Shown: positions 1 to 11,451, numbered from the stretch's first letter. The stretch: DNA of 64,000 nucleotides from Heterohyrax brucei (GCA_028571685.1 CM053142.1:126782796-126846795); one strand, 5' to 3'. Numbers and translations are program-made. Notes: generated by a model from the letters alone, not told the origin.

Positions 1-976
1 ACTAACAGGGTGGGAATGAGAAGGAAATGGATTCCTAGCAAGGTAGGGACTTTTTTTTTTTTTAAACGAGGGTTTTGTAGTATCCTGGAAATAAAGATTT
101 TGAAATGACTACTTCTTCAACATTCAGGGCCAAATATGATTTTGTTTTTAGTTTTGTTTGCCATGTGCTACTGGAATGAGAGGATCTTATAGAGAATAAG
201 ACATATATAGAAGGCATGCAAGCTGCCAGAGAAAGGACCAGATGTACAGAACCCATGTGCATTTTGGTGGGACATGCTAGCACTTCACGACATTCCAGGA
301 AAGGCAGCACAAATAAATAAAACAAAGTGAAAGTATTAACCTGAGGAAGTTGTATAGTTGTGCTGATGACTTACGTTAATTTGTGTTGACTGTATTATGA
401 AAGAAATCCAGATTAAAAAAAAAGATTTGGAAAGCACCAGTTGTTCAGACAAAACCTGTAGCAGTCTCCCAGGGGAGAAGAGTGGACAAAAGGCTGGGTT
501 CAGTTGTTCTAACAACCTAAGTGAGTGGTAAATGAATCTCAAGACCTGCTTCAGTGGGGGTGCTTTATGACAGGACAACTCTTGGTTTTCAGATGAAGCT
601 TGTAGAACTGTGCTGATGATGTCTAGGAACCAATATGCAGGCTCCTGCTGGCTGCTGATGAAAGTGTGCAATGTCACCTTTCATAGTGAGACCGACAGTT
701 GTATAATCGCAGCTACTTCTGGGGTGAACTCAAGTCTAGTGATCCACCTAGCAGTTTCAGACGGCAGCAGACTTTGGGTATGAATTACATAGACAATTAT
801 GTTGTCTGCTACTTACCCATAAGGGCATTGATGAGCCTTAAACATTGGGAACATTTGGTACTGACATGTTTAAAGAACAACATGCTGTGGCTAATGGTGC
901 TTTGTCAACTGGAATATGTTCTCTATTGTTAGGATCCCAGTTGTACTGAAGCAGTCTTCTTTATGTTTTTCTTCAG
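1..976 (+). other. TBC1D30: Intron of TBC1D30 (3' part), no element recognised
   Basis: This stretch leads into the first visible exon and ends with the acceptor TTTTTCTTCAG at 966-976. I see no coding exon or well-preserved repeat in it. Short open frames on both strands lack splice signals, codon bias or recognisable motifs. A poly-T run at about 50-63 may be the tail of an old antisense retroposon. Confidence 0.6.
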
Positions 977-1145
977 ATTATGATTTACCTTATTGATAAG
1001 GTACTTCCTGAAAGCTATTTTGTCAATAATCTCCGGGCATTGTCTGTTGACATGGCTGTCTTCAGAGACCTCTTGAGAATGAAGCTCCCTGAATTATCTC
1101 AGCACTTGGATACTCTTCAGAGAACTGCAAACAAAGAAAGTGGAG
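977..1145 (+). CDS. TBC1D30: TBC1D30 exon (first in window): part of TBC Rab-GAP domain
   Basis: The exon encodes residues 1-56 of the visible fragment, including LIDKVLPESYFVNNLRALS and VFRDLLRMKLPELSQHLD, which I recognise as TBC1D30. TBC domains stimulate GTP hydrolysis by Rab GTPases; this part is the C-terminal half of that domain, and the catalytic Arg and Gln fingers of the family should lie in exons upstream of the window. The acceptor is a pyrimidine-rich tract ending CAG at 976. The donor is G|GTAGTG at 1145/1146, weaker than consensus at +4 to +6. The exon is 169 nt and leaves one base of a Gly codon, which the next exon completes to give SGGGYEPP. It opens in phase 0. Rab specificity cannot be read from the sequence. 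Confidence 0.95.
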
Positions 1146-1448
1146 GTAGTGATTCAGTGCTATGATACCTTTGAAAATATTTTACTTCTTTAGTTCCATA
1201 GTACATTTGCCTTAACCTTGACTGGAAAATACAGTGTGCAGATATTTCTGTTGGTGAATGTTTGGTACAATGAAATAATTAGATTTCTATAAAGAGAATG
1301 AAAACTGAAAAAACGTATGACTGCATGTGGAACCTCTGTTTATGGCTAGGAAGTCAGTTTTGAGCCTAATACTTCAGCCATACCAGGTCAACAACTGAAA
1401 TTAAGTACTACACTCTAGATGAAGAAAGGTGTGTCTTAGTGTCTAGTT

Positions 1449-1615
1449 GGAGCCCTGGTGACACAGGGGTTAAGAGTTCAGCTGCTAGCCTAAAGGTCTG
1501 AAGTTCAAATCCACTAGCAACTCCTTAAACATCCTGTGGAGCAGTTCTGCTCTCATTCTGTGGGATTGCTATGAGTCAGAGCTGACTCGATGACAGCAGG
1601 TTTTATTTTTATTTT
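1449..1615 (+). repeat. AfroSINE (tRNA-derived SINE), sense
   Basis: The copy starts GGAGCCCTGGTGACAC and ends near GACTCGATGACAGCAGG, followed by a T-rich tail. The B-box-like piece is GTTCAAATCC. It is close to full length. Confidence 0.9.
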
Positions 1616-2189
1616 TTTATGGGCTGTATCTAGTTAAACTGCATTAATATGGCACCAAATCCATAGAGTTCTTGAAACCTGAGCTTCTAGTAGGTACAAT
1701 TTAGCACCAACTGTGGCTTTGCCTGAACCATCAAAGTTATGGGAGAGTGGTGTCTTTATAAAGTGTAGAAGCTAAAAGTAGCCCTGTGGATTGAAATGTT
1801 TAATGTTCCCTTTATTTATTCATGTTAAGAGTGTTTAGATTGAACTGAGACAAATTGACCAGTTCTTGCTAGAGAAGGGCTTCTCTGCACCTTTGGTAGA
1901 ATCTGAACTACTGATGAAAGGTGCTACAATGGGGCAGTGATGGTTTTAAAAACAGTTCAGAAGTCCTCACTGTCTTGTGGGGATTGTCCAGCTTTCAAGA
2001 GCACTTGAGTTTAGGAGCCATAATTACACCCATTGATTGCACTTTCCACATTGGGCTCAGAATGCCAGAAGAATCAATCAGAAGTTCTGTTTCCAGTAAA
2101 TGGTTGCCAGTTCCTGTTGTAGGTCATGCATTTGCAGTCTAATCTGTGCAACACATTTAAATCTGGGAAAATATTAAAGATTTTGAGGA

Positions 2190-4680
2190 TCTAACCTGAC
2201 ATTTCATGATATAATTTTGCAAGACCAGTGACTTCTTCATGGCAAATAGTTTTGTGACTAATGTAAGTGGTGACTGTATACATGAACTTCACCAGATAGA
2301 ATACACAAGAATTGAGTTGACAATGTCTGTGGGAAGAGAAGATGAAAAAGCTCAATATCATCAGCCAGAACAAGGCCAGGTGCTTATTGCAGTACAGACC
2401 ATCAATGGCTCTTATGCAAGCTCAAATTGAAACTGAAAAATATTGAAAAAGTCCACGAGAGCCAACATATAACCTTGAATATAATTCCACTTGAGTTTAG
2501 AGGCCAGCTCAAGAATAGATTTGACTTGTTGAATGGTAATGACCAAAGACCAAGCAGTGTGTTGGATGACATCAAAGACATCATATGTGAAGAAAGCAAG
2601 AGGTCATTAAAAAGACAGGAAAAAAAGAAAAGACCAAATTGGATGTCAGAAGAGACTCTGAAACTTGCTGTTGAATGTCAAGTAGTTAAAATAAAAGGAA
2701 GAAATGATAAAGTCAAAGAGGTAAACAAGATTTCAAAGGGTTGCTCAAGAAGACAAAGTAAAATATTATAATGACATATGCAAAGAACTGGAGATAGAAA
2801 ACCAAAAGAGAAGAATGCACTCTACACTTCTCAAACTGAAAGAACTGAAGAAAAAATTCAGTCTTTGAGTTGCAATAATGAAGGATACAGGGAAAAATGA
2901 AAACACTGCAGGAAGCATCAGAAGATGGAAGGAATATGCAGTGATTAGACCAAAAAGAATCAGTCAACATTCAACCACTTAAAGAGTTTACTTATGATCA
3001 GGAACCAATGGTATTGAAGGAAGAAGTTGAAACCACATTGAAGGCATTGGTGAAAAACAAGGCTGCAGAAATTGATGTGCCATCAATTGGGATGTTTTAA
3101 CCAACAGATGCAGTTCTGGAAGTGCTCACTGATCTATGCCAAGAAATCTAGAGGACAGCTACCTGGCCAACTGACTGGAAGAGATCCGTATTTATGCCAA
3201 TTTGCAAGAAAGATGATGCAACAGAATGTGGAAATTATTAAACAATATCATTAATGTTGCACACCAGTAAAATTTTTCTAAAGATCGTTCAAAAGTGGCC
3301 ACAGCAATATATTAATAGAGAACTGCCAGAAATTTAGGCCAGATTCAGAAAAGGATGTGAAACCAGGGATATCATTGCTAACATCAGGTGAATCTTGGCT
3401 GAAAGCAGAGAATACCAGGAAGATGTTTACTTGCATTTTATTAACCATGCAAAGGCATTCAACTGTGTGGATTATAACCAATTAAGAATAATTCTAAAGA
3501 GAATAGGAATTCTCTTAATTCATTTAATTGTGCTCATGAGGAATCTGTACATGAATCAAGAAGCAGGCATGCGAACAGAACAAGAGAACAACTGTGTGAT
3601 TTAAAGTCAGGGTTATATCCTGCCACTACAGCTTTTCAGTCTGCATGCTGAGCAGATTATCCAAGAACCTGGAGTATATGAGAAAGAATAGGCCATCAAG
3701 ATTGGAGGACGACTCATTAACAACTTGTGTTATGCAGATGATGCAACCTTGCTTGCTAAAAGTGAAGAGGACATGAAACACTGATGAAGTTCAAAAACTA
3801 TAACCTTCAGTATAGATCAGGATCCTCAACATCAGAAAAATGAAAATCCTCACAGTTGGGCCAATAAGCAACATTATGATAAATGGAAAAAAGATTGAGG
3901 TTGTCAAGGATTTCATTATATTTGGATCCACAAGCAGCACCCATGGAGCCGTGAAACAACTGCCATTGGCTGTATCGATGCCAACTCATAGTGACCCTCT
4001 AGGACAGAGTAGAACTGCTCCATAGAGTTTCCAAAGAGTGCCTGGCGGGTTTGAACTGCCAGCCTTTTGGTTACCAGTTGTAGCACTTAACCACTGTGCC
4101 ACTGAGGTTTCCCCATGGAAGCAGCAGTCAAGACATCAAAAGACGTATTGTATGGGCAAATCTGCTGCAAAAGACCTCTTTAAAGTGTTGGAAAGCAAAG
4201 CTGTCACGTTGAAGACTAAGATGCACTTAACCAAAGCCATGATATTTTCAGTTGCATCTTAAGCATGCAAAAGCTGGACAATGAATAAGGAAGACAGAAG
4301 AAGAATTGACACTGTTAAATTGTGGTGTTGGAGTAGATTATGAACTGTCAAAAGATTGAACAGATTTGTTTTGGAAGAAGCACAACCAGAGTGCTCCTTA
4401 GAAGCAAGGATGGTGAGACTGTGTCTTAAAAACTTTGAGCATGTTGTCAGGAGGGATCAATCCCTGCAGAAGGATGTCATGCTTGGTAAAGCAGCCAAAG
4501 CAGAGGGTCATCAAAAAAGAGGAAGACCCTCAGTGAGATGGATTGACATAGTGGCTGCAACAACTGGCTCAAGCATAACAACAATTTTAATGATGGTGCA
4601 GGACTGGGCAGTGTCCCATTCTGTTGTGTGTTGAGGCCACTATGGGATGGAACCAACTCAGTGCCACCTAACAACCTGTG
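2190..4680 (+). mobile_element. RTE/BovB-type LINE, decayed, sense
   Basis: Broken frames show reverse-transcriptase signatures of the RTE clade: a palm block ending AKAFNCVDYNQL near 3447-3482, and a catalytic YADDATLLAKSEED block near 3731-3772, followed by KILTVGPISN near 3842. The 3' part (about 4120-4680) carries the conserved LINE tail with CTGGACAATGAATAAGGAAG and GAGGAAGACCCTCAGTGAGATGG. Multiple stops and frameshifts interrupt the frame, and it carries a nested antisense SINE. The 5' boundary is uncertain because the upstream part is very diverged. It is non-functional and lies in an intron. The family is the afrotherian RTE that also has copies at 27.8 and 47.3 kb. Confidence 0.85.
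3948..4111 (-). repeat. AfroSINE inserted in the RTE LINE, antisense
   Basis: The antisense SINE runs from the GCTGTATCGATGCCAACTCA side to CACTGAGGTTTCC. It is flanked by the 8-bp direct repeat CCCATGGA at 3940-3947 and 4112-4119, and RTE sequence continues on both sides, so the SINE is younger than the LINE. Confidence 0.9.
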
Positions 4681-4735
4681 ATTGAAATGTTTTGGATACT
4701 TTTATAACACTTAGGTGTCTGTAAGTATTTCCTTC

Positions 4736-5294
4736 TGTCTTTGTTACCTAGTGCTGTCATAACACAAATATCACCAATGAGTAGCTTTAAAGAACAGAAG
4801 TTTCTTTTCTCACAGTTCTTAAGGCTCAAAGTCCAAATTAGGGTCTCAGCCAATTCTTTCCTTGTCATTAGATCTGGACATTCCATGGCTCCTTGGCTTG
4901 TAGACAGTCCTCACAAGACATCTACCTTTCCGCATGTTTATGTCTTTGTGTATTAGGTATAGGATCCGTCCTACACTGGCATGACTTCAACTGCCTGATT
5001 AACTACATTACATTAGATTGCACTGTGAAAGGTGATTATATTGCATTAGATGAGATTACATCTGAGTGTATAAACCTGTTGCTGTTGAATTCGTGATTCC
5101 AACACATAATAACCCTAGAGGACATAGTTGAACTGCCTCATAAGGTTTTCAAGGAGCAGCTGGTAGGTTTGAACTGCCAGCTTTTTTGTTAGCAGCTGTG
5201 GCTCTTAAACACGAGGCCACCAGGGTTTCCTCTGCAGATGTTGCAGTTAGGATTCCAGCAAGTATTTTGAGAGGACAGAATTCAATCCATAATA
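4736..5294 (-). repeat. LTR-like dispersed repeat (5-bp TSD), antisense
   Basis: In this orientation it starts TGTCTTTGTTACCTAGTGC and ends near TTCAATCCATAATA. It is flanked by perfect 5-bp duplications CCTTC at 4731-4735 and 5295-5299. It carries the AGTAGCTTTAAAGAACAGAAG segment shared with other copies here. TG/CA-type ends and a 5-bp duplication suit an ERVL/MaLR-type solo LTR. An AfroSINE interrupts it at 5076-5230. Confidence 0.75.
5076..5230 (-). repeat. AfroSINE nested in LTR-like repeat, antisense
   Basis: It contains TGAACTGCCAGCTTTTTTG and ends CCACCAGGGTTTCC, the reverse of the SINE head. LTR-like sequence resumes after it. Confidence 0.85.
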
Positions 5295-5879
5295 CCTTCT
5301 AAGCCATTTAAAAAATTCTTTCGTTTAGTTTGGCTGTGCAGTTTAACTGCGTACCTGAGTGCACTTCCTGAGGCTTCCAAATAGACCAGACTTGGCTGAC
5401 CCGGTGGTCAGACACTCTTGATGGGGCAAAATGATGGTCGCTTATTCCACACTCTGCCTTCACTTGGCTGCAAGGAATGACCTCAAACTCTCGACTCTAA
5501 ACAAAGATATTCCCCTTGTTCATAGATGAGTGGGAACTATGTGCCTTCTGAGAAACATAATCTTTTTCTCCTTATACTTGGGTAAATGCACATATTGACT
5601 ATAATCTAGAGCAAGAGTCAGTTGAAGTATCTACATTTTTTAAAAAACAAGGGTCTATTTCATTAAAAGCACATACTTATACTATTGCAGGAAGTGGAAG
5701 GGGGTTATTTTTTTTAGTGAATTCAGGAACTTCGAAGTGAGCCAGATCCCAGATCTTTAAAACTCTGTATATAACTCAAGAAATAGACAAGAAATTTATA
5801 ATGTGATATTCGTATCAGTAGAATTTAAGTAAAAGTGGGCTTTACAAGATTTTGAAAATTGGATGCTCTTGCTTTTGAG

Positions 5880-6082
5880 AGGAGTTCCTAGGTGAGTAAA
5901 TGGTTGAGAGCTCAGCTGCTAACTGACAGACTGGAGTCTGGCATCTATGCAGAGGTGCCTCTGAAGAGCGGTCTAGTCATCTGCCTCCCGCAGTTTACAG
6001 CCTTGGAAAACCCTGTGGAGTGCACTTCCGCTCTGACACACGTGGGCTCACCAGGACTCAGGTTAGACTCAATAACACTCCT
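5880..6082 (+). repeat. AfroSINE, long variant, sense
   Basis: It starts GGAGTTCCTAGGTGAG and has the longer middle (CTGAAGAGCGGTCTAGTCATC, then ACAGCCTTGG) and the 3' part TCTGACACACGTGGG. This is the variant with an extra internal segment, seen again at 32.4, 32.8 and 60.4 kb. Confidence 0.75.
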
Positions 6083-6446
6083 TTTTTTCCTTTTGAGAAG
6101 CTAAAATCCTTTTTTTTCTTTTTTTAGTCCTGTTATCTGTGGGGAAAACATTCCCCTTAGTTTCCAGGATCCCATAATAGGGAGAGCCAAAGTAAGCTTT
6201 AGGTTAAAGTTGCTCAAATATCTTAAAAATTTGTGAAGTTCTTCTTTCTTTTTTCATTAGACACACATATGTTCTTACAGAAAAGGAGAAGGAAAAAGGA
6301 GGAAAGGGCAGATTTGAGTGATAATGAAGATATCAGTTAAAAAAGATTTAATGTTTTTTGGTGAACATGGAGGACAGAAAAAGGGTATTTGTGTATCTTG
6401 CAGCTCATGAATTCTGAAGTAATGTAGTGTGTTTGCTTTATTTCAG

Positions 6447-6615
6447 GTGGATATGAGCCCCCACTCACGAACGTCTTCACGATGCAGTGGTTTCTGACAC
6501 TCTTTGCTACGTGTCTTCCTAATCACACAGTTTTAAAAATCTGGGATTCAGTCTTCTTTGAAGGTTCAGAAATCATCCTAAGGGTGTCACTGGCAATCTG
6601 GGCAAAACTGGGAGA
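6447..6615 (+). CDS. TBC1D30: TBC1D30 exon: end of TBC domain
   Basis: Residues about 57-112 of the fragment. It encodes GYEPPLTNVFTMQWFLTLFA and LPNHTVLKIWDSVFFEG, the family's C-terminal TBC motif (W-F-L-T-L-F, then K-I-W-D). The acceptor is GCTTTATTTCAG at 6435-6446 and the donor is GA|GTAAGT at 6615/6616. The exon is 169 nt and in phase with the exons on both sides. Confidence 0.97.
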
Positions 6616-6750
6616 GTAAGTGATTTTTTTTTCCTTCTGTTCAGTTCTGTGTTGTTGAGGGCCTTAAGCAATTTGTGTGCTCTAATTAGTGAATCATAAA
6701 TATTTAAGCGTGAGGAAAAGAGAAAATTGTGAACCTTGTTCATTTGCTTT

Positions 6751-6850
6751 GTTGTTGTTAGATGCTGTCAAGTCAGTTCCAACTCATAGCAACCCAACGT
6801 GACAGTGTAGAACTGCCCCATATGGACTCCTGCACTGTCACCTTCAAATG
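6751..6850 (-). repeat. AfroSINE/RTE-tail fragment, antisense
   Basis: It starts GTTGTTGTTAGATGCTGTCA and continues with CCAACTCATAGCAACCC and AGAACTGCCCCATA. Only the 3' part of the SINE is present. Confidence 0.65.
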
Positions 6851-7308
6851 CTTTAGCCTCCTGAAGTCTCAGCTGGTGTGCTCTTGATTGTTCTGGGGCA
6901 GATGAAGTCTTATTTTGGTGGGAAGGGGGTGTGAGTTTTTAGTCTGACGCTTCTGCTCCTCGGGGCTTGTCTCCTGGCTGGTTCTGTGTGAGCCTCTCCC
7001 TAGACGCTAGTTGGGAAGATGGAGAAGGAGGGAAACTTCAGTGGAAGAGCATCTGGGAGGTTTGAAGAGGAGTAGATGGATTTGCTGGCCAATAGCACAG
7101 TTTGAGTTACTTATGAATCATTATCATTTATTTTGTTCTGTGTGGAAGATTAAGCAAGATAACAGGTAGAAAGCATCTAGCACATGGCACATGCTTGGTA
7201 TAAAACAAATGGAACTTATTTCTTTTCATCCAAAATTAATTTTATGGCAAAATCTATTACTACCAAAGCCTATTACCCAATCCATGTTGCTCATATTTGT
7301 TTATACTA

Positions 7309-7500
7309 GTTGTTGTTTGGTTGATTTTGACTCATAGGGACCCCATGAGACAGGGTAGAACTGCTCTGTAAGGTTTTCTTGGTTGTAATCAACTAGAGCA
7401 GATCACCATGTCTTTTTCTGCAGTGCCGCTGGGTAGGTTTGAATTGCCAACCTTTTGGTTAGCAGCTGAGTGCTTAGCTATTGCATCACAAAAGGGCTCT
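7309..7500 (-). repeat. AfroSINE, antisense, long variant
   Basis: It contains GACTCATAGGGACCCCATGA, AGAACTGCTCTGTAAGG, an extra GATCACCATGTC segment and CCAACCTTTTGGTTAGCAGC. Confidence 0.85.
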
Positions 7501-7570
7501 TTTATTTTTTTTTTAAATTAGTAGAATGTTTCAAAAAGATATTTTCTCCTGTGCCTAATGTATTATAACT

Positions 7571-7737
7571 GTTGTTGCTTTTGTTGTTAAGTGCTGTTGA
7601 GTCAGTTCTGACTCATGGTGACCCTGTAGGTCAGAGCAGAGCTGCCCCACAGGTTTTCCAAGGGGCAGCTGGTAGATTGAACTGCTGACCTTTTGATTAG
7701 CAGCCAGGATCTTAACCACTATGCCACTAGGGCACCA
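7571..7737 (-). repeat. AfroSINE, antisense
   Basis: It contains GAGTCAGTTCTGACTCATGG, AGAGCTGCCCCACAGG, CTGACCTTTTGATTAGCAGC and CTTAACCACTATGCCACTAG. It is essentially full length. Confidence 0.9.
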
Positions 7738-8200
7738 TATTATAATTTCTACATTAGAAGTCTACCTTTTGGGTAATGGAAGAAATGTTAGAAAGAGACT
7801 GTTACAGTTAACTTAAATTGCGTTGAAGTTTTTGTTTCTTTCCCAGAAATATAACTGATTTGGGTGGGTACCATGGACGACATGACAGAAAACAAATCAA
7901 TCCCTGGCAGTTTTTTATTTAAAAAACTTTTTAACTAGTCTTTTTATTTATGATAAATTGTCACCTGGGAAACATGCAGTCACTTTTACTTTTTGCCAAG
8001 AAAGATCCATCCAGTATCAAATCATGGTTTCAAAACATCATTATTGAATATAAGTATTTTTAAACATCATGTAACTGTCTCCTTTGCTTTTCAGCTAGGC
8101 AAATTGATCTGTGGGAGATTTAGTGTATATTTTTTTAATCTTTCCTCTTTCTCCCAGTATCTGCCTCAACAGGTCATGTGTTTCTAGCCTACTCTATACT

Positions 8201-8310
8201 GTTGGAATCTACCAGTTGCTCCTTGGAAATGCTATGGGACAGTTCTGCTCTGTCCTATGAAGTTGTTAATGACTCAGAATCAACTTGATGGCAACGGGTT
8301 TGGTTTGGTC
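8201..8310 (+). repeat. AfroSINE 3' fragment, sense
   Basis: It contains CCAGTTGCTCCTTGGAAATG, TCTGCTCTGTCCTATGAAG and AACTTGATGGCAACGGG. The 5' head is missing. Confidence 0.85.
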
Positions 8311-8377
8311 TACTCCTTCTAAGCTTTTTGAGCTTTGAGGGTTTCTCTGGATGTACTAATACAGTTACTGGGCAACA

Positions 8378-8690
8378 GTTGTGGTTGGCTGAGTCACCCC
8401 TGACTCATGGAAACCACCTGTACAACCTGCTGAAATGCTGCCCAAACCTGTGCCACGCCCATGATGGGTTGGTTGTGATAGGACCATTGTGGTGCATATG
8501 ATTTTCATTGGAGGAGTTTTGGAAGTAGACTGTCAGGTTTCTCTTGCTAGTCTGTGTTATCCTGGAAATTCCCCTGAAACCTGTTCACCACCATAGCTTA
8601 ACTGACAGACAGGTAGTGACTGTGCAGTCTAACCTGAGTCTCCTCTATAGAACGTGAGAATTCTAGCGCTGACCCCGGAGGGGGCAAACC
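8378..8690 (-). repeat. Second afrotherian SINE family, antisense, near complete
   Basis: It has TGAGTCACCCCTGACTCATGG at one end and, at the other, a tRNA-like tail in reverse: ACTGACAGACAGGTAGTGAC, then GAACGTGAGAATTCTAGCG. The body (GATAGGACCATTGTGGTGC, CACCACCATAGC) differs from the short AfroSINE, so I treat it as a separate SINE type. Confidence 0.65.
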
Positions 8691-8709
8691 AGTGGGTAAC
8701 TAGTTTGTA

Positions 8710-8862
8710 GGATTAAAATAAGAAAGGAGTTTACTGAGTGCCGAGTCAGTTATAGTCACCTTTGTGTTAGTTCCTAATGGTGGAGCCGGAGGAGAAGCTG
8801 CGATGATTCGGGTCTCATTCCCATGTAACTGTAGGATCAGAACCTACTTGTGTGGTCATCCC
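8710..8862 (+). repeat. Diverged direct repeat, copy 1
   Basis: It shares an ordered series of blocks with 9087-9242: GGATTAAA, GTGTTAGTTC, ATGGTGGAGC, CATTCCCATGTA, GGATCAGAACCTA and TCATCCC. The order and spacing match along about 150 nt. No family is recognised. Confidence 0.7.
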
Positions 8863-8895
8863 AGACATGTTCTTTCTGTTCAAATAATAAGATAC

Positions 8896-8982
8896 CAAAG
8901 CCAAACATGTCGCCACTGAGTCAATTCCAATTCATAGTGACCTTACAGACAGAGTGGAACTGCCCTGTAGGGCTCCCAAAAT
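8896..8982 (-). repeat. AfroSINE fragment, antisense
   Basis: It contains GCCACTGAGTCAATTCCAAT and TGGAACTGCCCTGTAGGG. It is truncated before the tRNA-like head. Confidence 0.75.
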
Positions 8983-9086
8983 AATAATAGTTCAACTAAA
9001 AGCTGATCTTTATTGCACTTTTGCCACGGACACCCACTCTTCTGAGTGTTAGGTCATTTAGTTCTCCCCATCACTTCATGAGCGTG

Positions 9087-9242
9087 GGATTAAATTAGTG
9101 AAGGAATTCACTGTATGCTGGGTCATTTATAGGTAGTTAGCTCTGTGTTAGTTCTGAATGATGGAGCGGGAGGAAAAGCCATGATTCAGGCTGCATTCCC
9201 ATGTATCTGTGGAATCAGAACCTATTCTGATATTATCATCCC
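9087..9242 (+). repeat. Diverged direct repeat, copy 2
   Basis: This is the partner of 8710-8862, about 375 nt downstream in the same orientation. It is followed at once by a 24-bp tandem duplication (CTATCTATGTTA blocks, 9243-9266 and 9267-9290). Confidence 0.7.
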
Positions 9243-9249
9243 CTATCTA

Positions 9250-9560
9250 TGTTAAAGATATAGAAACTATCTATGTTACAGATGTAGAAACAAGAGGCAT
9301 GAAAAAGTTAAATAAATTGTCCCCAAACTACTACCCACTGCCATCAAGTCAGTTCTGACTCGTAGCACTCTATAGGACAGAGTGGAACTACCCCATCATT
9401 TCCGAGGAGGGCCCGCTGGGTTCAAACTGCCCATCTTTTGGTTAGCATTCACAGCACTTACCCATTGGGCCACAAGGGCTTCCAAACTGGCCAAAGTAAC
9501 CCAGTTAGTCAGTGAAAGAGCCTAATTTTAAACTTGGGCACCCTGCTCTCAAATCGGTGC
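9250..9560 (-). repeat. MIR-like remnant split by a SINE
   Basis: The stretch from ACAGATGTAGAAACAAGAGG to AAATAAATTGTCCCC, and after the SINE AAACTGGCCAAAGTAACCCA to GAGCCTAATTTTAAACTTGG, follows the antisense MIR core order (gapped match). The AfroSINE sits inside it. Confidence 0.5.
9330..9482 (-). repeat. AfroSINE in MIR remnant, antisense
   Basis: It contains CCATCAAGTCAGTTCTGACT, AGAGTGGAACTACCCC and CATCTTTTGGTTAGCATTCA, ending GCCACAAGGGCTTCC. Confidence 0.85.
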
Positions 9561-9654
9561 TTTTAATAATGTGAGTCTACTGATTGTAAATGACTACTGT
9601 TTATGAAGTTCAGGATTCATGAATCAGGCTGTGATAAGAGTTCTTTGTTTTTCA

Positions 9655-10105
9655 AAACTGGGGTAAAATTTATTTAACAGCTGTATTTATTACATTTACA
9701 GGGTGCAGCTACCACTTCTGTTTAGTTCTATAACATTTTTACACCCCAAAAGGAAACTCTGTGAACATTAGGCAGTTATTTCCCCATTTCTCTCTCCACT
9801 CAGCCCCTGGCAATTGTTCTGTTTTCTTTCTCCATGCTTTTGCCACTTCTGAACATTTCATGTACATGGAATCATACAAGATGTGACCTTTGTGCATGGC
9901 TCCTTTTATTTAGCATAACATCTGCTAGGCTTTTCCACTTGCATAGCACATGTAAGTACTTCATTCCGTTTCATGGCTGACTTGTGTTGTGCTGTATGGA
10001 TGTCAGAATTTGCTCATCTAGTCGTAGCATTGGCAGACGTTTCCACTTTTTGGCTGTCATCAGTAGTGTTGCTGTGAACATGCATGGACGTGTATTTATT
10101 TGTCT
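9655..10105 (-). mobile_element. Old L1 3' end, antisense
   Basis: ACATGGAATCATACAAGATG, then TTTGTGCATGGCTCCTTTTA, TTTAGCATAACATC and AGTGTTGCTGTGAACATGCA are the antisense of ancient L1 3' regions. It is diverged and has no frame. Confidence 0.6.
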
Positions 10106-10204
10106 TACAGAGTTTTAAATATTTCAGAGCCTTTGCTCTTTAAATTCTACATCTTGTTAATCAAGGGATGGTGAGGAAGCCAGCATCATTAAGTGCTTGT
10201 AATT

Positions 10205-10400
10205 ATGTTAAGACATTTAAATATATATATCATTCAGTTTTCCCGGTAACCCCATGAAGTAGGTAGGATCATTCTTCCTATTTTTTCAAGTGAGGAAACT
10301 ACATCAGGAAGGGTAAGGAACTTATCCAAGGTCACACAGCCGGTGAGTGTAGAACTGTGATTTAAACTTGGAGGTTCCTGACTTCATTGTCTATCTTCCC
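10205..10400 (-). repeat. MIR, antisense
   Basis: CCCCATGAAGTAGGTAGGAT, AAGTGAGGAAACTACATCAG and CCAAGGTCACACAGCCGGTG match the reverse of the MIR core in order. Confidence 0.8.
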
Positions 10401-10561
10401 CACATAAACTTTTCACTGAAAAAAAAATCATAGGTAGTTTCTGGTTTAGGTAGACCCCAGTATCAGGTGTGTCCTATATACGGTTACCCATGGAACCCTT
10501 TCCTTTCACCTTGCTTCAGCAACTTGGAGTTTCTTTTTGTTACTCACACTAAGGGTACTTT

Positions 10562-10720
10562 GGGAAACCCTGGTGACATAGTGGTTAAGCCCTCAACTGA
10601 TAATCAAAACATCGGCAGTTTGAACCCACCAGCCACTCCACAGGAGAAAGATAGGGCAGTCTGCGACTGCCGTAAAGATTTACAGCCTTGGAAACCGTGT
10701 GGGGGGTCTCTCGGAGTTGA
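10562..10720 (+). repeat. AfroSINE, sense, long-variant middle
   Basis: It starts GGGAAACCCTGGTGACATAG, has a B-box-like GTTTGAACCC and a TAAAGATTTACAGCCTTGG middle. The 3' end is diverged. Confidence 0.85.
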
Positions 10721-11451
10721 AATTAAGTTAACAACCATGAGTTCAGGGTCCTTTTGGAATATGTAAGTTGTAGACTATCAAACCTTGCCTAGCATCTCTT
10801 TGTAACATGTTGTGTTTTTTGGACTGGGCTACTTTGGCTCGCCCCGCATGTCATCTCGTGCCTGGCCTGTCACAGTGCTTCCCCTCCGGTCTCCTCCCTG
10901 CCCTGCCTTATCCAGGCAGAACTTGCCAAGGGCACATCTGTTCCTACACTTCCTATTAAGAGCTTTTAGTGATGTGTGCCCTGCAGGGCTCAGCTGGTGG
11001 GACAGGCCCTTCCTGGATCTGGTCTCTGCCATCTCCCTTGTCTCAAGTCCTGCATCAGCTCTGAACTACTTGTGGTTCCTAGAATAGGCACCCCCCTCTT
11101 TAACCGATGCCTTTGGAATGCTTTTTCTACTTTGTTAGCCTGGTGAACCTTTTTCAGAATTTGTCTTGGGGTTATTTCTCTTCCCCATCTCCCAAAGTAA
11201 AGTTAACTGCATTTTCACTTATGCCCACACTCAGCTCTGAATTTTCCTAATAATGCTGTCACAGTTTATTTCATTTATTTGTGTGCATGACTGTAACAAT
11301 GGAATGTGACAAGCACTCCAGAGCCGAAAGTTCTTCTGCTATCAACTTCTTTACCTCAACCGTTGTGCAGAAATCCCCCACCACTAGCATATGTCAAAAC
11401 ATATTTCTTACTGTTGGTGTGCAGATAGTTATCTTTACATCCAAAGAACAA

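Larger units (their letters stand above)
1146..6446 (+). other. TBC1D30: TBC1D30 intron, 5.3 kb, repeat-filled
   Basis: The intron holds a SINE (1449-1615), a decayed RTE LINE (2190-4680) with a nested antisense SINE, an antisense LTR-like element (4736-5294) with another nested SINE, and a sense SINE (5880-6082). The remaining stretches 1146-1448, 1616-2189, 5295-5879 and 6083-6446 show nothing I can name. Confidence 0.7.

Noticed and set aside
3395-3604. Reverse-transcriptase-like open frame
   Set aside because: Part of a decayed RTE LINE with stops and frameshifts on both sides.
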